From contig NZ_CAMFKW010000005.1 of the NCBI RefSeq assembly GCF_945957345.1, forward strand, positions 62,001 through 126,000: a stretch of 64,000 nucleotides of DNA, in the 5' to 3' direction. Of the stretch, positions 47,789 through 55,650 are shown one piece after another. A program made the translations under genes and the position numbers. Positions within the stretch are counted from its first letter, which is position 1. Every line of letters starts with the position of its first letter. This DNA is from an uncultured Allobosea sp. (GTDB taxonomy: Bacteria; Pseudomonadota; Alphaproteobacteria; Rhizobiales; Beijerinckiaceae). The notes under the pieces were generated by a model, which had not been told where the DNA came from, did no database searches, and saw nothing but the letters and a program-made list of their open reading frames with translations.

Positions 47789-48757
47789 ATGACCGCCTCC
47801 AAGCTCGACCAGCTCCGCCAGATGACCACCGTCGTCGCCGATACCGGCGACATCGAGGCGGTGCGTCGCCTGAAGCCCGTCGACTGCACCACCAACCCGA
47901 CCCTGATCCTCAAGGCGGTGGAGACGCCGGCCTATGCCCATCTCGTCGACGAGGCGATCGGTTGGGGCAAGAAGCAGGGCAGCGGCGAGAAGGCGGTCCA
48001 TGCCGTCTGCGACCGTCTTGCGGTGAGCTTCGGCACGGAATTGACCAAGATCGTCCCCGGCCGGGTCTCGACCGAGGTCGATGCCGATCTCTCCTTCGAT
48101 ACCAAGGCGACCATCGAGAAGGCGCGCGCCGTGATCGCCGCCTACAAGGAACGCGGCGTCGAGAAGGATCGCATCCTCATCAAGGTCGCCTCGACCTGGG
48201 AGGGCCTGCAGGCCGCCAAGGTGCTGCAGAGCGAGGGCATCGACTGCAACCTGACTTTGCTCTTCGCTTTGCCGCAGGCGGTCGCGGCGGCCGAGGCCAA
48301 TGCCTTCCTGATCTCGCCCTTCGTCGGCCGCATCCTCGACTGGCACGTCAAGGCCGGCGGCGGCCCCTACACTGCCGAGACCGATCCGGGCGTCGTCTCC
48401 GTCAAGAGCATCTACGCCTATTACAAGGCCTTCGGCATCAAGACGGTCGTGATGGGTGCGTCCTTCCGCAATACCGGCGAGATCGAGGCGCTGGCCGGCT
48501 GCGACCGCCTGACCATCGGGCCGGGCCTGCTCGACGAGCTTGCCGGCGCGACCGGCGATCTGCCGCGCCGCCTCTCGCCGGCCTCCTCGCCGCAGATGGA
48601 AGGGGGCGTCAGCAGGAAGCTCGGCTTCGACGAGAAGGCCTTCCGCTTCGCCATGAACGAGGACGCGATGGCGACCGAGAAGCTCGCCGAGGGCATCCGC
48701 GGCTTCGTCAAGGACCTGCGCGGCCTGCGCAAGCTCGTCGCCGCCAAGCTCGGCTGA
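47789..48757 (+). CDS. tal: Transaldolase
   Basis: 322 residues of the TalB type. The Schiff-base Lys132 in RILIKVASTWEG and Asp18 in VVADTGDIE fit the known catalytic positions; NCNLTLLF-like NLTLLFAL and SPFVGRILDWH are conserved. It moves a dihydroxyacetone unit between sedoheptulose-7-phosphate and glyceraldehyde-3-phosphate in the pentose phosphate pathway. GAGGA precedes the ATG. Its place after a sugar-type transporter may reflect pentose or polyol use, but a palindromic repeat and 224 bp separate them. A strong hairpin follows at 48788-48812. Confidence 0.95.
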   Translation: MTASKLDQLRQMTTVVADTGDIEAVRRLKPVDCTTNPTLILKAVETPAYAHLVDEAIGWGKKQGSGEKAVHAVCDRLAVSFGTELTKIVPGRVSTEVDADLSFDTKATIEKARAVIAAYKERGVEKDRILIKVASTWEGLQAAKVLQSEGIDCNLTLLFALPQAVAAAEANAFLISPFVGRILDWHVKAGGGPYTAETDPGVVSVKSIYAYYKAFGIKTVVMGASFRNTGEIEALAGCDRLTIGPGLLDELAGATGDLPRRLSPASSPQMEGGVSRKLGFDEKAFRFAMNEDAMATEKLAEGIRGFVKDLRGLRKLVAAKLG

Positions 48758-48787
48758 ACGGATGTCCGGCAGCGTGGGTTCGTGACC

Positions 48788-48812
48788 TGATCTGCCGCTT
48801 TGCGGCAGATCA
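48788..48812 (+). terminator. Hairpin after transaldolase
   Basis: TGATCTGCCGC (48788-48798), TTT and GCGGCAGATCA (48802-48812) form a perfect 11-bp stem, 30 nt past the stop. No T-run follows, so it is a probable rather than certain terminator. Confidence 0.6.
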
Positions 48813-48899
48813 TTGACGTCCTCCTCGCTCGGGCTTCTGATGGTTGCATGTCCTGACGAGGCCGCTTGGCTATCGCGGCCCGACCAACCGGAGTCGGCC

Positions 48900-49499
48900 A
48901 TGACCACGCCCGCAGAATCCTCTTCCCGCCCGGGTTCTTCGCTCGCCACGCATCTCGTCCCGCTTCGGCGCAATTCCGGTTGGTTGCTGGCGGCGGGCAT
49001 CGCCCTCGTCATTCTCGGCATCCTTGGCCTTGGAGCCGTGACAATGCTCAGCCTCGCCAGCGCGATCTGGTTCGGCGCCATGATTCTGGTCGGCGGCATC
49101 GTCGTGCTGGTCGATGCCTTCAGGCATCAGGGCTGGAAGAGCCGCGTGCTGCACATCCTCATCGGCCTGCTCTATGTCGCGATCGGCCTGATGACCTTCG
49201 CCAATCCGCTGCTCGCCACGGCTTCGCTGACATTGCTGGCGGGTGCGGCGCTGGTTGCGACCGGCGTGCTGCGTCTCGTCGTCGCTTTTCAGAACCGGGA
49301 ATTGCCGGCCTGGGGCTGGATCGCCTTCTCCGGCGCACTGTCGCTGCTGCTCGGCGGCATGATCCTCGCGCAATGGCCGGGGTCCAGCCTATGGGTGCTC
49401 GGCACCTTCCTGGCGATCGAGCTGATCTTCCAGGGCTGGGCGACGATCGCGCTGGCGCGGGCGATCCGCTCGACTTTCGATGGCGTGAAGCCGCGCTGA
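48900..49499 (+). CDS. HdeD-like membrane protein
   Basis: 199 residues from ATG 48900, chosen for GGAG about 8 nt upstream and because the open frame before it has no membrane or family similarity. Six membrane helices in three pairs are spaced like the HdeD/DUF308 family: SGWLLAAGIALVILGILGLG, then RVLHILIGLLYVAIGLMTFAN, then GWIAFSGALSLLLGGMILAQWP. HdeD of E. coli helps survival in acid at high cell density, but most homologues have no proven role. It is convergent with the next gene, with 3 nt between the stops. Confidence 0.88.
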   Translation: MTTPAESSSRPGSSLATHLVPLRRNSGWLLAAGIALVILGILGLGAVTMLSLASAIWFGAMILVGGIVVLVDAFRHQGWKSRVLHILIGLLYVAIGLMTFANPLLATASLTLLAGAALVATGVLRLVVAFQNRELPAWGWIAFSGALSLLLGGMILAQWPGSSLWVLGTFLAIELIFQGWATIALARAIRSTFDGVKPR

Positions 49500-49502
49500 G
49501 AC

Positions 49503-49997
49503 CTATTCTACGGCCTCGGCCGTCACAGCAGTCTTGGGGGGCGTGCTGAGGTTGTTGAAGCGCGCGCGCCCACCGGCCGCAGCCGTCTGCAATTGCTGCT
49601 TCCAGCCCTTGGAATCGTTGCCGCCGAGCGCGACGAAATCGGCCGGGCGCGCCGCATCGGCATCGCGACCCTGATAGACAAGCACGCCGCCGGCGGTGAC
49701 GACGATGTCGCCGCGCCGCAGCGTCGGGTCCTTCAGGTACCATTGCTTGTCGGTCTGGGGATCGAGCTGGACGACGGGCGGCTTCGGCTTCGAGGAAACC
49801 TCAGGCGCCCGGGCACGCGGCGCCCTGACACGCGGCTCGTCGTCATATTCGTAGATCGGGGAAGCACGCAGCCGCGGCCCGCCGCCAAAGAAGGCGCGGG
49901 CGAGATCGTCGAAGAAACCGGCCGCATGGGCGCTGGGCGCTGCCGCGCAGGCGAACACTGCGGCCACGGCCCATCGCATCATTCCTGCCCGCATCAT
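49503..49997 (-). CDS. Secreted protein with GDxVVT domain, paralogue of the valine-operon gene
   Basis: 164 residues from ATG 49997, supported by GGAGG 7 nt upstream. Signal peptide MMRAGMMRWAVAAVFACAAA ends near AHA. The middle is a basic, Pro-rich segment (PRVRAPRARAPE) with unlikely fixed structure. The C-terminal domain (about 88-126: RRGDIVVTAGGVLVYQG, then RPADFVALGG) matches residues 107-142 of the protein at 36845-37393. Short Rhizobiales proteins with this domain are common but uncharacterised. It is divergent from the yceI-cytochrome b561 pair over 188 bp. Periplasmic location is predicted. Confidence 0.8.
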   Translation of the reverse strand: MMRAGMMRWAVAAVFACAAAPSAHAAGFFDDLARAFFGGGPRLRASPIYEYDDEPRVRAPRARAPEVSSKPKPPVVQLDPQTDKQWYLKDPTLRRGDIVVTAGGVLVYQGRDADAARPADFVALGGNDSKGWKQQLQTAAAGGRARFNNLSTPPKTAVTAEAVE

Positions 49998-50185
49998 CGC
50001 CCTGCCTCCATCGCGTCGCCGTATCAACGACGAGTGGTCGCGAAAGGTTCGATCCGGGTTCACGAAAGCGGTTAAGAATCTTTCGCGCGCTGAGCCGGCT
50101 TTCTCACAACTGCGTGTCTCCCCCTGCCGGCTACGGGGCATCTCGGCCTAGGATAAGGGTGATCCGGCTGCCGAGGAGCCATGCC

Positions 50186-50752
50186 ATGATGATGCGTGCG
50201 CTGCTTGCTGCGGCCCTGCTAGGGCCGATCTCCACTGCCGCCCTTGCCCAGGAAAACTGGTCCCTGTCGAAGGGCGGCGGGGAGGTCGCCTTCATAGCCC
50301 GCCATTTCGGCATCCAGACGGCGAGCGGCCGTTTCGGCGCTGTCGACGGCACCTTCGCACTCGATTTCGACCGGCCCGAGCGCAGCCGGATTAGGATGAC
50401 GATCCAGGCCGCGTCGCTGCGTACTGGCGCCGATCTCGTCGACGGCTTCATCAAGGGCCAGACGATGCTCGACGTCGCGCATTATCCGGTTGCCAGCTTC
50501 GTCTCTCAGCAGGTGGCACGCACCGGCGAGCGCAGCCTCTCGATCAGTGGCCAGCTCACCATTCGCGGGGCAACGCAGCCCGTCACCGTCAACGCCGTGG
50601 CCGAAAGCGACCCGGCCGGGTTGCGCGCTGGCGGCAATCTCCCCTTCCACGCCAATGCGAGCTTCTCCCGTGCGGCCTTCGGGATCGGCCGCGAGGTCAA
50701 TATCGTCGACGATCAGGTCGAACTCGACATCAAGGGCGTGGTTTCGCGCTAG
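50186..50752 (+). CDS. YceI-family periplasmic lipocalin-like protein
   Basis: 188 residues from ATG 50186 with GAGGAG 7 nt upstream. A signal peptide (MMMRALLAAALLGPISTAAL, cleaved at AQE) leads to a YceI beta-barrel: FIARHFGIQTASGRFG, the repeated LDFDRPERS, GQTMLDVAHYPVASF, and LTIRGATQPVTVNAV. Family members bind polyisoprenoid chains. It is followed after 10 nt by a cytochrome b561 gene, a pairing seen widely, so the two probably share electron or isoprenoid quinone chemistry, but that link is inference. Confidence 0.92.
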   Translation: MMMRALLAAALLGPISTAALAQENWSLSKGGGEVAFIARHFGIQTASGRFGAVDGTFALDFDRPERSRIRMTIQAASLRTGADLVDGFIKGQTMLDVAHYPVASFVSQQVARTGERSLSISGQLTIRGATQPVTVNAVAESDPAGLRAGGNLPFHANASFSRAAFGIGREVNIVDDQVELDIKGVVSR

Positions 50753-50762
50753 GACAGCCGCG

Positions 50763-51305
50763 ATGCGACCTCGCAACTGGCATCCGCTTCTCATCCTGCT
50801 GCATTGGGCGACGGTGGTGCTGATCCTGCTGCAATACGGGCTGTCCCGCCTGATGGGCGACGAGTCGCGCGACCTGCTCTCCCGCTTCGCGCTCTACCAG
50901 TGGCACAAGTCCTTCGGTCTGACGCTCGCCGGGCTGGTCCTGTTACGCCTCGCCGTTCGGCGCCTGCTGCCAGCGCCCGCGCCGGTCCCGATGTCGCGTT
51001 GGCAGCACATCGTAGCCGCGGCGGTGCAGGGCGGGCTCTATCTCTGCCTGCTGGCGCTGCCGGTCACCGGCTTCCTCATGGCGGCTGCCGCGCCGATCCA
51101 GATCCCGACGCTGTTCTTCGGGCTGTTTTCAGTGCCGCATCCGATCGGTCCGGACCAAGCCACCTATGACGCGATGCTCCGGGCGCACGCGACGCTGTTC
51201 GACATCATGGCCGCGCTCGCCTTCATTCATGCGGGCGCGGCCCTGCTGCACCAGTTCGTCCTCCGGGACAGCCTGATGCAGCGGATGTGGTTCGGCCGAT
51301 CTTAG
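50763..51305 (+). CDS. Cytochrome b561
   Basis: 180 residues from ATG 50763. Four membrane helices (about 8-28, 50-66, 82-104 and 145-165) carry histidines expected to bind two haems: His14 in LLHWAT, His48 in YQWHKSFG, and a pair in AFIHAGAALLHQF. This is the CybB-type diheme cytochrome of the inner membrane, which can oxidise quinol and pass electrons to periplasmic acceptors. The gene lies 10 nt after yceI. Its stop overlaps the stop of the convergent TPP enzyme by 4 bp. Confidence 0.9.
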   Translation: MRPRNWHPLLILLHWATVVLILLQYGLSRLMGDESRDLLSRFALYQWHKSFGLTLAGLVLLRLAVRRLLPAPAPVPMSRWQHIVAAAVQGGLYLCLLALPVTGFLMAAAAPIQIPTLFFGLFSVPHPIGPDQATYDAMLRAHATLFDIMAALAFIHAGAALLHQFVLRDSLMQRMWFGRS

Positions 51306-52978
51306 GCCTTCTTCTGCGCCGCAAAAGCCTCGGCGCGGATCGTCGAGAGCGACTTCGCCGGAGTGATCGCCTCGGGGTCGAGGAGGCAGTGGATGATCGC
51401 GGGCTTGCCGCTCTTCATCGCGCGCTCGAAGGCCGGCGCGAATTCCTCGGTCTTCTCGACCCGCTCGCCATGACCGCCGAAGGCCTTTGCGTAGGCCGCG
51501 AAATCCGGGTTCTTCAGCGTCGTCGCCGAGACGCGGCCGGGATATTCGCGCTCCTGATGCATGCGGATTGTGCCGTACATGCCGTTATCGACGACGACGA
51601 CGATCACCGGCAGGTCGTATTGCACGGCCGTCGCGAAATCCTGGCCGTTCATCAGGAAGCAGCCGTCGCCCGCGAAGGCGATGACGGTACGCTCTGGAAA
51701 GAGCCGCTTGGCGCCGATCGCGGCCGGGACGCCATAGCCCATCGAGCCGCAGGTCGGGGCGAGCTGCGTCGCGAACCTGTTGAAGCGGTGGAAGCGGTGC
51801 ACCCAGGTCGCGTAATTGCCCGCGCCGTTGCATAGGATCGCGTCGTCGGGGAGCTGGCTGCGCAGCCAGCGCACCATCTCGCCGGGATGGAATTCGCCGG
51901 GCACGGGCGCAGGCTGTTCGCTCCAGGCGATATAGGCTTCATGGGCGGCAGCGCCAGCACCCTTCCAGGCCGGAGCCTTCGGCGGCTCGATCGTGGCCAG
52001 CGCGGCGCAGAAGCCGGCGGGAGAGGCGTTGATCGCGAGCGTCGGGCGATAGACCCGGCCAAGCTCTTCCGGATCGGCATGGACATGGACAAGCGGCCGG
52101 CCGGGATTGGGGATGCCGAACAGGGTGTAGGACTGGCTCGGCATCTCCGAGAGGCGCCCGCCGACCAGCAGGACGAGATCGCTCTCCTTGATGCGGGCAA
52201 GCAGCTTCGGGTTCGGGCCGATGCCGAGATCGCCGGCGAAGTTCGGATGATCGGCCGGAAACAGCATCTGCCGGCGGAACGAGACCGCGACAGGCAGGTC
52301 GAAACGCTCGGCAAAGGCCTGGAAATCGGCGATCGCCTCCGGGCTCCAGCGCGAGCCGCCAAGGATCGCGACCGGCGACTTCGCCGCGGCGAAGCGCTTG
52401 GCGAGATCAGCCATCTGCGCCGGGGCAGGGTGCTGCTCGGTGACGTTGTAGGGCTCGGCGTCGGCGACATCCGCGAGGTCGGTGAGCACGTCCTCGGGCA
52501 GCGCGATCACGACCGGTCCGGGGCGGCCGGAGGTCGCGACATGGAAGGCGCGGCTGATGATCTCAGGGATGCGCGCGGCATCGTCGATTTCGGTCGCCCA
52601 TTTGGTCATCGTGCCGAAGACGGCGCGATAATCGAGCTCCTGGAAGGCCTCGCGCTCGCGCATGCTGCCGTCGATCTGGCCGACGAAGAGGATCAGCGGG
52701 GTCGAGTCCTGGTCGGCGATATGGATGCCGGGCGAAGCGTTGGTCGCGCCGGGACCGCGCGTCACGAAGCAGATGCCGGGCTTGCCGGTGAGCTTGCCGG
52801 CGGCCTCCGCCATCATGCAGGCGCCGCCTTCGGCGCGGCAGATGGTGACCTTCATCGAGGCGTCGTGCAGCGCGTCGAGCACGGCAAGATAGCTCTCGCC
52901 CGGCACGCAGAAGGCGTCGGTGGCGCCGTGGATCAGAAGCTGGTCGACGAGGATCTGCCCGCCAGTGCGATTAGCCAT
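51302..52978 (-). CDS. Thiamine pyrophosphate-dependent enzyme, acetolactate synthase-like
   Basis: 558 residues of the large TPP decarboxylase family. The catalytic Glu50 is in RAEGGACMMAEA; the metal-TPP motif is FAGDGCFLMNGQDF (about 437) ending near VVVVDNGMYG; and the central FAD-like domain (about 195-330) is present but may be empty. Family members include acetolactate synthase, oxalyl-CoA decarboxylase and 2-oxoacid decarboxylases. No acetolactate synthase small subunit is nearby. The start overlaps the CoA-transferase stop by 8 nt, so the pair is coupled, as oxalyl-CoA decarboxylase and its CoA-transferase are; here, however, the neighbour is the glutarate type. Substrate is unknown. 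Confidence 0.88.
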   Translation of the reverse strand: MANRTGGQILVDQLLIHGATDAFCVPGESYLAVLDALHDASMKVTICRAEGGACMMAEAAGKLTGKPGICFVTRGPGATNASPGIHIADQDSTPLILFVGQIDGSMREREAFQELDYRAVFGTMTKWATEIDDAARIPEIISRAFHVATSGRPGPVVIALPEDVLTDLADVADAEPYNVTEQHPAPAQMADLAKRFAAAKSPVAILGGSRWSPEAIADFQAFAERFDLPVAVSFRRQMLFPADHPNFAGDLGIGPNPKLLARIKESDLVLLVGGRLSEMPSQSYTLFGIPNPGRPLVHVHADPEELGRVYRPTLAINASPAGFCAALATIEPPKAPAWKGAGAAAHEAYIAWSEQPAPVPGEFHPGEMVRWLRSQLPDDAILCNGAGNYATWVHRFHRFNRFATQLAPTCGSMGYGVPAAIGAKRLFPERTVIAFAGDGCFLMNGQDFATAVQYDLPVIVVVVDNGMYGTIRMHQEREYPGRVSATTLKNPDFAAYAKAFGGHGERVEKTEEFAPAFERAMKSGKPAIIHCLLDPEAITPAKSLSTIRAEAFAAQKKA

Positions 52979-54161
52979 GCTGCGGCCCTCCCCAGGCCGG
53001 GTCGTTCAAAATGTCGTCGGCATGTTCGCCGAGCCTCGGGCTCGGACGTCCCGCCACCTGCCGCACGCCGTTCATGACGATCGGCGAGGCGACGGTCGGA
53101 ATATGCCCGGCCTTGGCAGCAGCGCTCGGCAGGTCGACCTTGACGCCGCGCGCCACGATCTGCGGGTCGGCGAAGACCTCGCCGATATCGTTGATCGGGC
53201 CGGCGGGCACGCCGACCTTCTCCAGCCCGGCGAGCAGATCGGCCTTGGCATAGCGTTGGCAAAGCAGGTGCAGCTTCGCGGTTAGGGCGACGCGGTTCTT
53301 CACCCGCGATTTGTTGTCGACGTAATCGGGATGGTCGGCCAGCGCCGGCTCGCCCAGCACCTCGCAGAGCTTGCGCCATTGCCCGTCATTGCCGGTCGCG
53401 ATGATGATATGGCCGTCCGCGACCGGGAACACGTCATAGGGAACGATGTTCGGATGAGCGTTGCCGAGCCGGGGCGGCGGGTTGCCGCCGACGAGATAGT
53501 TCATCGCCTGGTTGCCGAGCACGGCGACCTGCGAGTCGAGCAAGGCGAGGTCGAGCGTCGCGCCCTCTCCGGTCGCATCGCGCTGGCGCAAAGCCGAGAG
53601 GATGCCGACTGTGGCGTAGAGCCCGGTATAGATGTCGGCGACGGCATAGCCCGCCTTCATCGGCGCGCCCGCGGGCTCGCCGGTGATCGACATCGCCCCG
53701 CCCATGCCCTGCACCAGGAAATCGTAGCCGGCACGCGGCGCATAGGGACCGTCCTGCCCGAAGCCTGTGACCGAGCAATAGACGAGTCGCGGGAAATCCT
53801 TGCGTAGAGAGGCGGCGTCGAGCCCGTATTTCGAGAGGCCGCCGACCTTGAAGTTCTCGATCACGACGTCGGCATGAGCCGCGAGACGCCGGACCAGCGC
53901 CTGTCCCTCGGGTGTGCGGAAATCGGCGGTGATCGAGCGCTTGCCGCGATTGGCGGCGTGGAAATAGGCGGCGGAGAGATGCTCGTTACCGGTGCCCTCG
54001 ACGAAGGGCGGCCCCCATTTGCGGGTGTCGTCGCCCTCGGGCGCCTCGACCTTGACGACATCGGCGCCGAGATCGGCCAGGAGCTGGCCGATCCAGGGAC
54101 CTGCGAGAATGCGCGCCAGTTCGAGGACGCGCAGGCCGGCGAGGGGAGAGGTCGAAGTCAT
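52971..54161 (-). CDS. Type III CoA-transferase, probable succinyl-CoA:glutarate CoA-transferase
   Basis: 396 residues of the CaiB/BaiF family. The CoA-binding opening GLRVLELARILAGPWIGQ is followed by NRGKRSITADF, VIENFKVGGLSKYGLD and AGYDFLVQGMGGAMSITG, which contains the catalytic Asp equivalent (Asp147). The close neighbour is glutaryl-CoA dehydrogenase, upstream on the same strand. The segment FKVGG and GNAHPNIVPYDVFP are those of the glutarate CoA-transferases that sit next to gcdH in pseudomonads. It should move CoA from succinyl-CoA to glutarate. A formyl-CoA:oxalate role is less likely. Confidence 0.82.
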   Translation of the reverse strand: MTSTSPLAGLRVLELARILAGPWIGQLLADLGADVVKVEAPEGDDTRKWGPPFVEGTGNEHLSAAYFHAANRGKRSITADFRTPEGQALVRRLAAHADVVIENFKVGGLSKYGLDAASLRKDFPRLVYCSVTGFGQDGPYAPRAGYDFLVQGMGGAMSITGEPAGAPMKAGYAVADIYTGLYATVGILSALRQRDATGEGATLDLALLDSQVAVLGNQAMNYLVGGNPPPRLGNAHPNIVPYDVFPVADGHIIIATGNDGQWRKLCEVLGEPALADHPDYVDNKSRVKNRVALTAKLHLLCQRYAKADLLAGLEKVGVPAGPINDIGEVFADPQIVARGVKVDLPSAAAKAGHIPTVASPIVMNGVRQVAGRPSPRLGEHADDILNDPAWGGPQHG

Positions 54162-54178
54162 CAGGTTCGATCCGCGCC

Positions 54179-54284
54179 GTCATCCCGGCCGGAGCGAAGC
54201 GGAGAGCCGGGATCCATGCCTGACCGCCAATCGGCGATGTTCCGGCATGGATCCCGGGTCGACCTGCGCTCGCCCGGGATGACG
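54179..54284. repeat. Palindromic repeat (family B), CoA-transferase/gcdH junction
   Basis: GTCATCCCGG and CCCGGGATGAC bound the element; GCCGGGATCCATGCC and GGCATGGATCCCGG form a long inner stem around a short loop. It fills most of the 142-nt gap between gcdH and the CoA-transferase gene, both on the minus strand. Confidence 0.75.
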
Positions 54285-54303
54285 CGGAGGGGGGTGGTAG
54301 GGC

Positions 54304-55500
54304 TCAGAAGAACGCCTGCAGGCCGGTGATGGCGCGGCCGAGGATCAGCGCGTGGACGTCATGCGTGCCCTCATAGGTGTTCACCGTCTCGAGGTTCGCG
54401 GCGTGGCGCATCACCTGATACTCGATCTGGATGCCGTTGCCGCCATGCATGTCGCGGGCCTGGCGGGCGATGTCGAGCGCCTTGCCGCAATTGTTGCGCT
54501 TGACCAGCGAGATCATCTCCGGGGCCATCTTGCCGTCGTCGAGCAAGCGCCCGACGCGCAGCGAGCCCTGCAGGCCGAGCGTGATCTCGGTCAGCATGTC
54601 CGCGAGCTTCTTCTGGTAGAGCTGCGTCTGGGCCAGCGGCTTGTTGAACTGCTTGCGGTCGAGCCCGTACTGGCGGGCGCGGTGAAAGCAATCCTCGGCG
54701 GCGCCCATGACGCCCCAGGAGATGCCGTAGCGGGCGCGGTTGAGGCAGCCGAACGGGCCGGAGAGGCCCGAGACGTTCGGTAGCAGGTTCTCTTCGGGAA
54801 CGATGACGCCATCCATGACGACCTCGCCGGTGATCGAGGCGCGGAGCGAAAGCTTGCCGCCGATCTTCGGGGCTGACAGGCTCTTCATGCCCTTTTCGAG
54901 GATGAAGCCGCGGATCTGGTTGTCATGCGCTGCCGATTTGGCCCAGACGACGAAGACGTCGGCGATCGGCGAGTTCGAGATCCACATCTTGGAGCCCGTC
55001 AGCTTGTAGCCGTCGGCGACCTTCTCGGCGCGGGTCTTCATGCCGCCCGGATCGGAGCCGGCATCGGGTTCCGTCAGGCCGAAGCAGCCGACCCATTCAC
55101 CCGAGCCGAGCTTGGGCAGGTACTTCTTGCGCTGCTCTTCGCTGCCATAGGCATAGATCGGGAACATCACGAGCGAGGACTGCACCGACATCATCGAGCG
55201 GTAGCCGGAATCGATGCGCTCGACCTCGCGGGCGACAAGCCCGTAGGAGACGTAATTGGCGCCGGCGCAGCCGTACTCCTCGGGGACGGTGACGCCGAGC
55301 AGGCCGAGCTCGCCCATTTCGTTGAAGATCAAGCGGTCGGTCTTCTCGTCGAGATAGGCGTCATGGATGCGCGGGGCGAGCTTCTCCTGCGCATAGGCGC
55401 GGGCCGTGTCGCGGATCAGCCGCTCGTCCTCGTTCAGCTGCTCGTCGAGCAGATAGGCATCGTCCCAGGTGAACTTCGCGAGCTTGTGGCTGCCGGCCAT
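54304..55500 (-). CDS. gcdH: Glutaryl-CoA dehydrogenase
   Basis: 398 residues. It oxidises and decarboxylates glutaryl-CoA to crotonyl-CoA in lysine and tryptophan breakdown. Typical segments are [18 protein letters not shown], the FAD-binding [13 protein letters not shown], and the catalytic Glu377 in [16 protein letters not shown], the C-terminal position of glutaryl-CoA enzymes. Arg in [15 protein letters not shown] is the expected carboxylate contact. Neighbours on the same strand are the glutarate-type CoA-transferase (downstream) and an ALDH7-type dehydrogenase (upstream), each separated by a family B repeat. The assignment is strong. Confidence 0.95.
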   Translation of the reverse strand: MAGSHKLAKFTWDDAYLLDEQLNEDERLIRDTARAYAQEKLAPRIHDAYLDEKTDRLIFNEMGELGLLGVTVPEEYGCAGANYVSYGLVAREVERIDSGYRSMMSVQSSLVMFPIYAYGSEEQRKKYLPKLGSGEWVGCFGLTEPDAGSDPGGMKTRAEKVADGYKLTGSKMWISNSPIADVFVVWAKSAAHDNQIRGFILEKGMKSLSAPKIGGKLSLRASITGEVVMDGVIVPEENLLPNVSGLSGPFGCLNRARYGISWGVMGAAEDCFHRARQYGLDRKQFNKPLAQTQLYQKKLADMLTEITLGLQGSLRVGRLLDDGKMAPEMISLVKRNNCGKALDIARQARDMHGGNGIQIEYQVMRHAANLETVNTYEGTHDVHALILGRAITGLQAFF

Positions 55501-55530
55501 GGTGTTCGTCTCCCTTGAACTTGTTGCGAT

Positions 55531-55623
55531 GTCATCCCGCGTGCCCGGAGGGAGACCCGGGATCCATTCCTGAACGGTTCAGGCATGGATCCTGGCTCTG
55601 CGCTTCGCTCCGGCCGGGATGAC
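55531..55623. repeat. Palindromic repeat (family B), gcdH/ALDH junction
   Basis: GTCATCCCG and CGGGATGAC bound the element, with inner CCCGGGATCCATTCC and GGCATGGATCC arms. It lies in the 150-nt gap between the ALDH7 gene and gcdH on the minus strand, mirroring the copy at 54179-54284. Confidence 0.7.
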
Positions 55624-55650
55624 GACGCGGATGTTGTTAGATCCTACCGA

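Noticed and set aside
51302-54161. Interpretation as oxalyl-CoA decarboxylase plus formyl-CoA:oxalate CoA-transferase
   Set aside because: The transferase motifs and gcdH neighbour fit the glutarate group better; kept only as an alternative in the annotations.
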